From: Streptomyces sp. NBC_00271
Lineage (GTDB): Bacteria; Actinomycetota; Actinomycetes; Streptomycetales; Streptomycetaceae
Assembly (NCBI RefSeq): GCF_036178845.1
Contig: NZ_CP108070.1
Span: forward strand, 9,672,001 to 9,736,000
Direction of reading: 5' to 3'
Length of the DNA stretch: 64,000 bases
The notes beneath the pieces are model-generated. The model worked only from the letters and a program-made list of their open reading frames with translations, was not told the origin of the DNA and ran no database searches. This document shows positions 43,132-52,016 of the stretch, piece after piece (positions within the stretch are counted from its first letter, which is position 1; every line of letters starts with the position of its first letter). A program made the translations under genes and the position numbers.

Positions 43132-44346
43132 GTGAGCACCGAAGCGTACGTGTACGACGCGATCCGCACCCCGCGCGGGCGCGGCAAGGCGAACGGCGCC
43201 CTGCACGGCACCAAGCCCATCGACCTGGTCGTCGGCCTCATCCACGAGATCCAGCGCCGCTTGCCGGGCCTGGACCCGGCCGCGATCGACGACATCGTGC
43301 TCGGTGTCGTGGGCCCGGTCGGCGACCAGGGCTCCGACATCGCGCGGATCGCCGCGATCGCCGCCGGACTGCCCGACACGGTCGCCGGCGTCCAGGAGAA
43401 CCGCTTCTGCGCCTCGGGCCTGGAAGCGGTCAACCTGGCCGCGATGAAGGTCCGCTCCGGCTGGGAGGACCTGGTGCTCGCGGGCGGCGTCGAGTCGATG
43501 TCCCGTGTGCCCATGGCCTCGGACGGCGGCGCCTGGTTCGCCGACCCGATGACCAACATCGCCACCAACTTCGTGCCGCAGGGCATCGGCGCCGACCTCA
43601 TCGCCACCATCGAGGGCTTCTCCCGGCGGGACGTCGACGAATACGCGGCCCTCTCCCAGGAGCGCGCGGCCGCCGCCTGGAAGGACGGCCGCTTCGAGAA
43701 GTCCGTCGTCCCCGTGAAGGACCGAAGCGGGCTCGTCGTCCTCGACCACGACGAGCACATGCGCCCCGGCACCACCGCCGACTCCCTCGGCAAGCTGAAG
43801 GCCTCGTTCGCGGACATCGGCGAGCTGGGCGGCTTCGACGCCGTGGCGCTGCAGAAGTACCACTGGGTCGAGGAGATCGACCACGTCCACCACGCGGGCA
43901 ACTCCTCCGGCATCGTCGACGGCGCCTCCCTGGTCGCCATCGGCTCCAAGGAGGTCGGCGAGCGCTACGGCCTCACGCCCCGCGCGCGGATCGTCGCCGC
44001 GGCCGTCTCCGGCTCCGAGCCCACCATCATGCTCACCGGCCCCGCGCCCGCGACCCGCAAGGCGCTCGCCAAGGCCGGGCTGACCATCGACGACATCGAC
44101 CTCGTGGAGATCAACGAGGCCTTCGCCGCGGTCGTCCTGCGCTTCGTGAAGGACATGGGCCTCTCCCTCGACAAGGTCAACGTCAACGGCGGCGCGATCG
44201 CGCTCGGCCACCCGCTCGGCGCCACGGGCGCGATGATCCTCGGCAGCCTCGTCGACGAACTGGAGCGCCAGGACAAGCGCTACGGCCTCGCCACGCTGTG
44301 CGTGGGCGGCGGCATGGGCATCGCGACCATCGTCGAGCGCCTGTAA
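43132..44346 (+). CDS. acetyl-CoA acetyltransferase (thiolase)
   Basis: A 404-residue thiolase for the last beta-oxidation step. Catalytic Cys in [13 protein letters not shown], His in [16 protein letters not shown], and Cys in [11 protein letters not shown] 43132 follows GAAAGG. It differs clearly from pcaF (8345-9547) in sequence and neighbours: it pairs with the FadB-like gene 58 bases downstream. Confidence 0.93.
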   Translation: MSTEAYVYDAIRTPRGRGKANGALHGTKPIDLVVGLIHEIQRRLPGLDPAAIDDIVLGVVGPVGDQGSDIARIAAIAAGLPDTVAGVQENRFCASGLEAVNLAAMKVRSGWEDLVLAGGVESMSRVPMASDGGAWFADPMTNIATNFVPQGIGADLIATIEGFSRRDVDEYAALSQERAAAAWKDGRFEKSVVPVKDRSGLVVLDHDEHMRPGTTADSLGKLKASFADIGELGGFDAVALQKYHWVEEIDHVHHAGNSSGIVDGASLVAIGSKEVGERYGLTPRARIVAAAVSGSEPTIMLTGPAPATRKALAKAGLTIDDIDLVEINEAFAAVVLRFVKDMGLSLDKVNVNGGAIALGHPLGATGAMILGSLVDELERQDKRYGLATLCVGGGMGIATIVERL

Positions 44347-44404
44347 CCCCCGGCGGGACCCCCAGACTTCCACGGCTTAAACGGCTTCTACGGAGACCCT
44401 CCTC

Positions 44405-46579
44405 ATGACCGAGAGCACCACCATCCGCTGGGAACAGGACGAGACCGGTGTCGTCACCCTCGTCCTCGACGACCCCAACCAGTCCGCCAACACCATGAAC
44501 CAGGCCTTCAAGGACTCGATCGCGGCGATCGCCGAACGCGCCGAGACCGAGAAGGACTCCATCCGGGGCATCATCTACACCTCCGCCAAGAAGACCTTCT
44601 TCGCGGGCGGCGACCTCAAGGACATGATCAAGGCAGGTCCGGAGAACGCCCAGGACGCCTTCGACACCGGCATGGCCATCAAGTCCTCCCTGCGCCGCAT
44701 CGAGACCCTGGGCAAGCCGGTCGTGGCGGCCATCAACGGCGCGGCCCTCGGCGGCGGCTACGAGATCGCCCTCGCCTCCCACCACCGCGTCGCCCTCGAC
44801 GCCCCCGGCTCCAAGATCGGCCTGCCCGAGGTCACCCTCGGCCTGCTGCCCGCGGGCGGCGGCGTCACCCGCACCGTCCGCCTCATGGGCATCACCGACG
44901 CGCTGCTGAAGGTGCTCCTCCAGGGCACCCAGTACTCCCCGCAGCGGGCCCTGGAGAACGGGCTCGTCCACGAAGTGGCGGCCACCTCCGAGGAGATGCT
45001 CGCCAAGGCGCGCGCCTTCATCAACGCCAACCCCGAGTCGCGGCAGCCCTGGGACAAGCCCGGCTACAAGATCCCGGGCGGCACGCCGTCGAACCCGAAG
45101 TTCGCCGCCAACCTGCCCGCCTTCCCGGCCAACCTGAGGAAGCAACTCAACGGCGCCCCTTACCCGGCCCCGCGCAACATCATGGCGGCCGCCGTGGAGG
45201 GCTCCCAGGTCGACTTCGAGACCGCGCAGGTCATCGAGGCCCGCTACTTCACCGAGCTGGTCACCGGGCAGACCTCGAAGAACATGATCCAGGCGTTCTT
45301 CTTCGACCTCCAGGCGGTCAACTCCGGCGCCAACCGTCCCCAGGGCATCGAACCGCGCAAGGTGCGCAAGGTCGCCGTCCTCGGGGCGGGGATGATGGGC
45401 GCGGGCATCGCCTACTCCTGCGCCCGCGCCGGCATCGACGTCGTCCTGAAGGACGTGTCGGCGGAGGCGGCGGCCAAGGGCAAGGCCTACTCCGAGAAGC
45501 TCTGCGCGAAGGCCGTCTCCCGGGGCCGTACGACGCAGGAGAAGGCCGACGAGCTGCTCGCCCGCATCACGCCCACCGCCGACCCGAACGACCTGGCCGG
45601 CTGCGACGCCGTGATCGAGGCCGTCTTCGAGGACACGGCCCTCAAGCACAAGGTGTTCCAGGAGATCCAGAACGTCGTCGAGCCCGACGCGCTGCTGTGC
45701 TCCAACACCTCGACCCTGCCGATCACCGTGCTGGCCGAGGGTGTGGAGCGGCAGGACGACTTCATCGGACTGCACTTCTTCTCGCCCGTCGACAAGATGC
45801 CGCTCGTCGAGATCATCAAGGGCGATCGGAGCGGCGACGAGGCACTGGCGCGCGCCTTCGACCTCGTACGGCAGATCAAGAAGACCCCGATCGTCGTCAA
45901 CGACTCGCGCGGCTTCTTCACCTCCCGCGTCATCGGCCACTTCATCAACGAGGGCGTCGCGATGGTCGGCGAGGGCATCGAGCCCGCGTCCGTCGAGCAG
46001 GCGGCTGCCCAGGCGGGCTACCCGGCCAAGGTCCTCTCCCTGATGGACGAGCTGACGCTCACCCTGCCGCGCAAGATCCGCAAGGAGTCCAAGCAGGCCG
46101 TCGAGGAGGCGGGCGGCACCTGGCAGACGCACCCGGCGGAGGCAGTCATCGACCGCATGGTCGACGAGTTCGGCCGCACCGGACGCAGCGGCGGCGCGGG
46201 CTTCTACGAGTACGGCGCGGACGGCAAGCGCGGCAAGCTCTGGCCCGGCCTGCGCGAGCACTACACCAAGCCCGGCCACGAGATCCCGTTCAAGGACATG
46301 CAGGAGCGCATGCTCTTCTCCGAGGCGCTGGACACCGTCCGGCTGCTGGAGGAGGGCGTGCTGACGTCCGTCGCCGACGCCAACATCGGGTCCATCTTCG
46401 GGATCGGCTTCCCGGGCTGGACCGGCGGCGTGCTCCAGTACATCAACGGCTACGACGGAGGTCTGTCCGGATTCGTGGCGCGCGCGCGTGAACTCGCCGA
46501 GCGCTACGGGGAGCGGTTCACGCCGCCCGCGCTGCTCGTCGAGAAGGCGGAGAAGGGCGAGAGGTTCAGCGACAGCTGA
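44405..46579 (+). CDS. fadB: multifunctional enoyl-CoA hydratase / 3-hydroxyacyl-CoA dehydrogenase
   Basis: A 724-residue FadB/FadJ-like protein. Residues ~1-200 form the crotonase domain (oxyanion loop INGAALGGGYEIALASHHRV, Glu in GLPEVTLGLLPAGGG). At ~322-345 begins the NAD domain VAVLGAGMMGAGIAYSCARAGIDVV, with the catalytic His in LHFFSPVDKMPLVEI. The C-terminal helical domain completes dimerisation. It hydrates enoyl-CoA and oxidises the 3-hydroxyacyl product, and with the adjoining thiolase forms the beta-oxidation module. Last gene of the operon. Confidence 0.94.
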   Translation: MTESTTIRWEQDETGVVTLVLDDPNQSANTMNQAFKDSIAAIAERAETEKDSIRGIIYTSAKKTFFAGGDLKDMIKAGPENAQDAFDTGMAIKSSLRRIETLGKPVVAAINGAALGGGYEIALASHHRVALDAPGSKIGLPEVTLGLLPAGGGVTRTVRLMGITDALLKVLLQGTQYSPQRALENGLVHEVAATSEEMLAKARAFINANPESRQPWDKPGYKIPGGTPSNPKFAANLPAFPANLRKQLNGAPYPAPRNIMAAAVEGSQVDFETAQVIEARYFTELVTGQTSKNMIQAFFFDLQAVNSGANRPQGIEPRKVRKVAVLGAGMMGAGIAYSCARAGIDVVLKDVSAEAAAKGKAYSEKLCAKAVSRGRTTQEKADELLARITPTADPNDLAGCDAVIEAVFEDTALKHKVFQEIQNVVEPDALLCSNTSTLPITVLAEGVERQDDFIGLHFFSPVDKMPLVEIIKGDRSGDEALARAFDLVRQIKKTPIVVNDSRGFFTSRVIGHFINEGVAMVGEGIEPASVEQAAAQAGYPAKVLSLMDELTLTLPRKIRKESKQAVEEAGGTWQTHPAEAVIDRMVDEFGRTGRSGGAGFYEYGADGKRGKLWPGLREHYTKPGHEIPFKDMQERMLFSEALDTVRLLEEGVLTSVADANIGSIFGIGFPGWTGGVLQYINGYDGGLSGFVARARELAERYGERFTPPALLVEKAEKGERFSDS

Positions 46580-46630
46580 CGTATCGCAGAGCAGGCGGCG
46601 CGCGGGTGTGGCTCAGGAGTCCTCAGCGGC

Positions 46631-47392
46631 TCAGGACTCCTTGAGCCACTCCCGCAGCTCCGCCTTCAGGGAGCGCTGGAACGTGGTCAGCAGCGCCTGC
46701 ACCACCAGCGGCTGCATGTGGGCCGACAGGGACTTCACCGCCGCCACCGACTCGTGCTCGCCCACCGCCTCGCGGAGCAAGGCGGACAGCTCGCGTGCCG
46801 CCGCGCGGGAGTGCTCCAGCAGGACGCCGCGCGCGGCGAGGATCGACTCGTGCGCGAGCGGTACGTCGAGGAGCTGGACGCCGAGCGCCAGCAGCGCCGG
46901 GTCCACGCGGAAGGAGTCCGGGGAGGCCAGAGAGTCCGGGGAGGCCGGGGAGTCCGAGCCGTCCAAGCTGTCGGGTGTGCCCTCGGCCCGCTCGATGATG
47001 TTCATCGCGACCAGCCGCTCCAGGTCCTCTGCGCCCAGGCGGCGGCCGGCCCGCCGTTCCAGTTCCTCGCGTGTCACGTCCTCCGCCGCGTCCGGCGCCC
47101 AGGAGGCGACCACGGCACGGTGAAGGGCGAGATCCTGGGCGCTCAGGTCGGCCGGCAGCTGCTGGAGATGGCGCTCGATCGCGGCCAGCGTCATGCCCTG
47201 GCGCTGCAGCTCCTCGATGAGCGCGAGCCGGGCCAGATGCTCCTGGCTGTAGTGCCCCACCCGGCGGGGTCCGATCACGGGCGGCGGGAGCAGCCCCTTG
47301 GAACTGTAGAAGCGGACCGTACGGACCGTGAGGCCCGCGCGTGCCGCCAGCTCGTCGACCGTGAGCGTCGGCTCCTCGGTGTCCGTCGTCAT
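46631..47392 (-). CDS. MerR-family regulator
   Basis: A 253-residue regulator with a MerR HTH (TVDELAARAGLTVRTVRFYSSKGLLPPP, then VGHYSQEHLARLALIEELQRQGMTLAAI), a coiled helical middle, and a C-terminal helical ligand/effector region. Residues ~140-160 contain a SPDSLASPDSF repeat encoded by repeated AGTCCGGGGAGGCC units. Convergent with the beta-oxidation operon, so it may control that operon or fatty-acid genes elsewhere, but no target is shown by the sequence. Confidence 0.85.
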   Translation of the reverse strand: MTTDTEEPTLTVDELAARAGLTVRTVRFYSSKGLLPPPVIGPRRVGHYSQEHLARLALIEELQRQGMTLAAIERHLQQLPADLSAQDLALHRAVVASWAPDAAEDVTREELERRAGRRLGAEDLERLVAMNIIERAEGTPDSLDGSDSPASPDSLASPDSFRVDPALLALGVQLLDVPLAHESILAARGVLLEHSRAAARELSALLREAVGEHESVAAVKSLSAHMQPLVVQALLTTFQRSLKAELREWLKES

Positions 47393-47658
47393 GGCAGGTC
47401 CTCGCCCCTTCGATGGTGCAGCGATCAGGTGCAACAGTATTGCTGTCTCACCGGTCCTGTGAAAGCGCTGTCGACGTGTTCTGCACCCTTTGATCACCAT
47501 GTGAGATGTTCCGCGGTGTGAGCTGTGCCATCGCATCCGGGGGATCCCTCGGGGAAGGTGGCTCCTTGGTCTGCGCCGCGTCAGGGGTGGTGCGGGCCGA
47601 GGCACATCCGGAAACCCGCGTACTCCGTGCGTGGGCGCACCAGAGAGTAGATCCACGC

Positions 47659-49125
47659 GTGAGCAAGGACGCCGTAGACACGGCCAAGGCCGCATCCCGG
47701 ACCGATGCGGCCCGCACGCCCGCGGACGCGGGCGACGCCGGTTACAGCAAGGACCTCAAGGCCCGCCACGTCAACATGATCGCCATCGGCGGCGCGATCG
47801 GCACGGGACTCTTCCTCGGCGCCGGCGGCCGCCTCCACAACGCGGGACCCGCGCTGGCGATCGCCTACCTCGTCTGCGGAGTCTTCGCCTTCTTCGTCGT
47901 GCGCGCGCTCGGCGAGCTGGTCCTCTACCGGCCGTCCTCCGGGTCCTTCGTGTCGTACGCGCGCGAGTTCCTCGGCGAGAAGGGCGCGTACGTCGCCGGG
48001 TGGATGTACTTCCTCAACTGGTCGACGACCGGCATCGCCGACATCACCGCGATCGCGCTCTACACGCACTACTGGAGCTTCTTCACCGACATCCCGCAGT
48101 GGGTGCTGGCGCTGATCGCCCTCGCGGTGGTCCTGGCCGTCAACCTGATCTCGGTGAAGATCTTCGGCGAGATGGAGTTCTGGTTCGCGATCGTCAAGGT
48201 CGCCACCCTCGTCTCCTTCATGCTGGTCGGCATCTTCCTGCTGGCCACGCACCACGACGTGGGCGGCCAGAAGCCCGGCCTGAGCGTCATCACGGATCAC
48301 GGCGGTCTGCTCCCGCACGGGATCATGCCGGTCGTCCTGGTGATGCAGGGCGTGATCTTCGCGTACGCGGCCCTGGAGCTGGTCGGCGTCGCCGCGGGCG
48401 AGACCGCCGCGCCGGAGAAGGTCGTCCCGCGCGCGGTGAACTCGATCATGTGGCGCGTGGGCCTGTTCTACGTCGGCTCGGTCGTGCTGCTCGCGCTGCT
48501 GCTGCCCGGTTCGGTCTACTCGGCCGACGAGAGCCCCTTCGTCACCGTCCTGTCGAAGATCGGCGTCCAGGGTGCCGGTGACGTCATGAACCTGGTCGTC
48601 CTCACCGCGGCCATGTCGTCCCTGAACTCCGGCCTGTACTCCACCGGCCGCATTCTGCGCTCCATGGCGATGGCGGGCTCCGCGCCCCGGTTCACCGCGA
48701 AGATGAACCGCAACCAGGTCCCGTACGGCGGCATCCTGCTCACCTGCGCGGTGTGTGTGCTCGGCGTCGGCCTGAACTACCTCATGCCCAGCCAGGCCTT
48801 CGAGATCGTCCTGAACGTGGCGTCCCTGGGCATCATCAGCACCTGGGTGATCATCATGGTCTGTCACCTGGTGTTCGTCCGCCGCGCCAAGGAGGGCCTG
48901 CTCAGCCGCCCGTCCTTCCGGCTTCCCGGCAGCCCCGTGACCGAGATCGTCACCATCGCCTTCCTGCTGGCCGTGCTCGGCCTGATGGGGAACGACCCCG
49001 AGGTCGGCCGCAAGACCCTGCTCCTCATCCCGGTGATCGCGGCCCTGTTGGTCGGCGGCTGGTTCGCGATCCGCCACCGGGTCTCGAGGGCCACCGACCA
49101 GGAACTGAGCGAGCTGACGAAGTAG
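47659..49125 (+). CDS. ansP: amino-acid permease (L-asparagine/GABA type, APC family)
   Basis: A 488-residue, 12-helix transporter. Characteristic first helices: [41 protein letters not shown], then [50 protein letters not shown], very like bacterial L-asparagine permease AnsP. GTG 47659 chosen over the open upstream frame. The 266 bases upstream to the MerR start hold the two divergent promoters; no operator is obvious. Confidence 0.88.
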   Translation: MSKDAVDTAKAASRTDAARTPADAGDAGYSKDLKARHVNMIAIGGAIGTGLFLGAGGRLHNAGPALAIAYLVCGVFAFFVVRALGELVLYRPSSGSFVSYAREFLGEKGAYVAGWMYFLNWSTTGIADITAIALYTHYWSFFTDIPQWVLALIALAVVLAVNLISVKIFGEMEFWFAIVKVATLVSFMLVGIFLLATHHDVGGQKPGLSVITDHGGLLPHGIMPVVLVMQGVIFAYAALELVGVAAGETAAPEKVVPRAVNSIMWRVGLFYVGSVVLLALLLPGSVYSADESPFVTVLSKIGVQGAGDVMNLVVLTAAMSSLNSGLYSTGRILRSMAMAGSAPRFTAKMNRNQVPYGGILLTCAVCVLGVGLNYLMPSQAFEIVLNVASLGIISTWVIIMVCHLVFVRRAKEGLLSRPSFRLPGSPVTEIVTIAFLLAVLGLMGNDPEVGRKTLLLIPVIAALLVGGWFAIRHRVSRATDQELSELTK

Positions 49126-49168
49126 CAGGTCGGACGCCGTTGTCAGTGGCGGCGCCTACGGTGGCGTC

Positions 49169-49648
49169 ATGTCGGGGATCACGTATGTCCGGGGTGACGC
49201 CACCGTTCCGTCGGTCAAGGGCGTCAAGCTGATCGTCCATGTCTGCAATGACATCGGGGGCTGGGGGAAGGGCTTCGTCCTTGCCCTCTCCCGCCGCTGG
49301 CCCGAGCCGGAGGCGGCGTACCGGGCGTGGCACCGGGACCGGGCGCACAACGACTTCGGGCTGGGCGCGACCCAGTTCGTCCAGGTCGAGAAGTATGTGT
49401 GGGTGGCGAACCTGATAGGCCAGCGGGGCACTCGGACGGGCAGCAAGGGGGTCCCCGTCCGCTACGAGGCGATCGATGCGGGCCTCGCCCACGTGGCGAC
49501 CAAGGCCGCCGAACTCGACGCGTCCGTCCACATGCCCCGCATCGGCTGCGGTCTGGCCGGCGGCAACTGGTCCCGGGTGGAGCCGCTCATCATGCGACGG
49601 CTGGCGGAGCGGGGGGTGGCGGTGACGGTGTACGACCACGGGGAGTGA
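49169..49648 (+). CDS. macro-domain protein (Poa1p-like ADP-ribose hydrolase)
   Basis: A 159-residue stand-alone macro domain: ITYVRGDATVPSVKGVKLIVHVCNDIGGWGKGFVLAL (ADP-ribose loop 1) and VHMPRIGCGLAGGNWSRVEPLI (loop 2). It resembles ADP-ribose-1''-phosphatase/Poa1p and TARG1-like proteins that hydrolyse ADP-ribose derivatives. No partner ADP-ribosyltransferase is seen adjacent. Translation probably starts at ATG 49169, leaderless or with a weak site. Confidence 0.88.
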   Translation: MSGITYVRGDATVPSVKGVKLIVHVCNDIGGWGKGFVLALSRRWPEPEAAYRAWHRDRAHNDFGLGATQFVQVEKYVWVANLIGQRGTRTGSKGVPVRYEAIDAGLAHVATKAAELDASVHMPRIGCGLAGGNWSRVEPLIMRRLAERGVAVTVYDHGE

Positions 49649-49665
49649 GCGGGGCCCGAAGGGTG

Positions 49666-49685
49666 GGCGCGCGTTTTCTCGCGCC
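49666..49685 (+). terminator. possible hairpin after the macro-domain gene
   Basis: GGCGCG (49666-49671) pairs with CGCGCC (49680-49685) around the loop CGTTTTCT, 17 bases after the stop. Short stem, modest support. Confidence 0.4.
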
Positions 49686-49782
49686 GACGGCGGGCCACCG
49701 GGGTCGGTCGGAGGGGCTGTTTTCGGTCAACTCTGGCGCAGATGCGCGTTGGTCCGCACGCATGAGCGGGTAAGTCACGGCC

Positions 49783-50259
49783 ATGGAACTCATCCCCTAC
49801 CCGATAGGTCCACTCAACCCGAAGGTTCAGGACCTGGGCTACGCCTTGGCGCTGTTCGCCTTCATCTACGTGCTCGTCTCCCGCGTGCTCCCGCGGATGA
49901 ACCGGGCGCTCGAACTGCGGGACGACGCGATCAACGGCGCCAAGGAGCGCGCCGAAGCCGTGCGCGCCCGCGCCGAGAGTGAGCGTCTCGGGACCGAGGC
50001 CCTGTTGGCCGAGGCCCGCCACGAAGCCGCCCGCATCCGTCAGCAGGCCCTCGAGCAGGGCTCCGCCCTGATCGCCGAGGCCCGCGCGGACGGGCAACGC
50101 GAACGTGACGCCGTGGTGGCCGACGGTCGCGCCCGCATCGAGTCCGAGTGCGCGGCGGCCGACGTCGAACTGCGTATGTCCGTATCGGAGTTGGCCTCGG
50201 AGCTGGCGAGCCGCATCGTGGGCGAGCGGATCGCGGCCCCGGTGGAGCAGGGCAACTGA
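49783..50259 (+). CDS. orphan ATP-synthase F0 subunit b-like protein
   Basis: A 158-residue protein with one N-terminal membrane helix (about residues 17-34, DLGYALALFAFIYVLVSR) followed by a long, highly charged amphipathic coiled coil (RMNRALELRDDAINGAKERAEAVRARAESE...). This is the plan of the F0 b stator subunit, but no other atp gene is nearby. It may be a stray paralogue of the stator or an unrelated membrane-anchored coiled coil. ATG 49783 has no strong ribosome site. Confidence 0.7.
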   Translation: MELIPYPIGPLNPKVQDLGYALALFAFIYVLVSRVLPRMNRALELRDDAINGAKERAEAVRARAESERLGTEALLAEARHEAARIRQQALEQGSALIAEARADGQRERDAVVADGRARIESECAAADVELRMSVSELASELASRIVGERIAAPVEQGN

Positions 50260-50278
50260 CGCCCGTACGTGAACGGCC

Positions 50279-50321
50279 CCCACTCACCCGCCCCGGAAAG
50301 GGAGAGGGGCGGGCGAGTGGG
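50279..50321. terminator. strong bidirectional terminator hairpin
   Basis: 16-bp arms (50279-50294 and 50306-50321, CCCACTC.CCCGCCCC and complement) with a single mismatch and an 11-base loop, between converging genes ending at 50259 and 50355. Confidence 0.75.
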
Positions 50322-50354
50322 CGACGGCCTCGCTGAGGGGCCCGCGGTGCCGGT

Positions 50355-51836
50355 TCAGCCGGAGTGGACGGAATCGGTCGCCGCGATCTTCTTCCACGAC
50401 CTCGGTTGCGCCGGGGCCACCGCGATCGACGCACCCCGCGCCGCGGGCGCCGCCGGCTTCGACGGCTCGAACAGCCAGGTGTCGAAGAGCGTGGCGAGCG
50501 ACTTGCCGGACACCTTCTCCGCGTATTTCTGGAAGTCCGCGACCGACGCGTTCCCGTACGCGTGCTCCCGCGGCCACCCCTTCAGGATGGCGAAGAACGT
50601 GTCGTCCCCGACCTCGTTGCGCAGCGCCTGCACCGCCACCGCCCCGCGGTCGTAGACCGCGGTGTCGAACTGGTTGTCCGGACCGGGGTCACCCGGCGCG
50701 ACCTTCCAGAAGGCGTCGTCCGCCGGATGCGAGGCGTACACGTAGTCCGCGAGCTCCTGCGCCGTCCCCTCACCCTCGTGCTCGGACCACAGCCACTGCG
50801 CGTACCGCGCGAAGCCCTCGTTGATCCAGATGTCCTTCCAGCCCTTCAAGGACACGTCGTCGCCGTACCACTGGTGCGCCAGCTCATGGACGACCACGGA
50901 GGTGTTGGAGCCGTTCGCGAACTGCCGGGGGCTGTAGTAGACGCGGGTCTGGGTCTCCAGCGCGTACCCGGTGGTGGTGTTCGGCACGTATCCGCCCACC
51001 GAGCTGAAGGGGTACGGGCCGAAGTAGCCGGTCAGCCAGTCGACGATCTCCCCGGTCCGCTCGACGCTCGCCCGCGCGGCCCCGTCGTTGTCGCCGAGGT
51101 CCTTGCTGTACGCGTTGACGACCGGGACGCCGCCGGACGTCGTGCCCGTCGTGATGTCGAACTTTCCGATGGCGAGTGTGGCGAGATAGGTCGCCTGCGG
51201 CTTGTTGGACCGCCAGTTGTAGCGGGTCCAGCCGAGCCGTGAACTCGTCGACTGGAGCGTGCCGTTGGAGATCGCCTGCGTACCGTCCGGCACGGCCACC
51301 GAGACGTCGTACGTGGCCTTGTCGCTCGGATGGTCGTTGCTGGGGAACCACCACCAGGCCGACTCGGGCTCGTCCGCCGCGACGGCCCCGTCCGCAGTGC
51401 GGTGCCAGGTCGAGAAGCCGTACGCGCTCTTCGTCGACGGCACCCCGCTGTAACGGACGACGACCGTGACGGGCGTGCCCTTCGGCAGCTCAGTCGCCGG
51501 GGTGATCTCCAGCTCGTGCTGGCCCGAGGTGGTGAACGAGGCCTTCGCCCCGTTGACCCGCACCTCGCTCACATCGAGCAGGAAGTCGAGGTCGAAGCGT
51601 GAGAGGTCCTGCGTGGTGGTGGCCAGGAGGGTCGCCGTTCCCTGCAACTCGTCGGTGGCCGGCTGGTACTGGAGCCGCAGGTCGTAGTGCGAGACGTCGT
51701 ATCCGCCGTTGCCGTAGGCCGGGTAGTAGGGGTCGCCGATACCGGGCGCCCCGGGGGTGTAGTCCGCCGCCGATGCCGGGATCGCCAGCAGCAGGGAGGC
51801 GGCGAGCGCGCCCGGGGCGATGAGTCTGCGGTGCAC
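50355..51836 (-). CDS. secreted M1-family metallopeptidase
   Basis: A 493-residue exported aminopeptidase-like protein. A Sec signal (RRLIAPGALAASLLLAIPASA) precedes an M1 N-terminal beta domain, then the catalytic zinc site HELAHQWYGDD with the distant Glu in INEGFARYAQWLW; the GAMEN region is replaced by TGYALETQ. GTG 51836 with a TTGGAG site is preferred to the TTG at 51848. The C-terminal ARM-like domain of classical M1 enzymes is mostly absent, giving a shorter protein. Role in extracellular peptide use. Confidence 0.87.
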   Translation of the reverse strand: MHRRLIAPGALAASLLLAIPASAADYTPGAPGIGDPYYPAYGNGGYDVSHYDLRLQYQPATDELQGTATLLATTTQDLSRFDLDFLLDVSEVRVNGAKASFTTSGQHELEITPATELPKGTPVTVVVRYSGVPSTKSAYGFSTWHRTADGAVAADEPESAWWWFPSNDHPSDKATYDVSVAVPDGTQAISNGTLQSTSSRLGWTRYNWRSNKPQATYLATLAIGKFDITTGTTSGGVPVVNAYSKDLGDNDGAARASVERTGEIVDWLTGYFGPYPFSSVGGYVPNTTTGYALETQTRVYYSPRQFANGSNTSVVVHELAHQWYGDDVSLKGWKDIWINEGFARYAQWLWSEHEGEGTAQELADYVYASHPADDAFWKVAPGDPGPDNQFDTAVYDRGAVAVQALRNEVGDDTFFAILKGWPREHAYGNASVADFQKYAEKVSGKSLATLFDTWLFEPSKPAAPAARGASIAVAPAQPRSWKKIAATDSVHSG

Positions 51837-52016
51837 GGAGAGCTCCAAGTCGTGGGGTAACGAGGACGGTTCGGAGCCTATTGACTCCCTGTGCCGTCAC
51901 CCTGTCCATCGCCCCTCCTGTCACACGATCGCCATTCGGCCGACATGACCGATTCGGGCCCGGCTGCCTCCACGGACCCTCTTTTGTACCGGAGTTGACC
52001 GGGGTACCTTCCGCGC

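Noticed and set aside
39765..46579. Second pca-type thiolase as paralogue for aromatic degradation
   Set aside because: The thiolase at 43132 lies with acyl-CoA dehydrogenase and FadB-like genes, so beta-oxidation explains it better.
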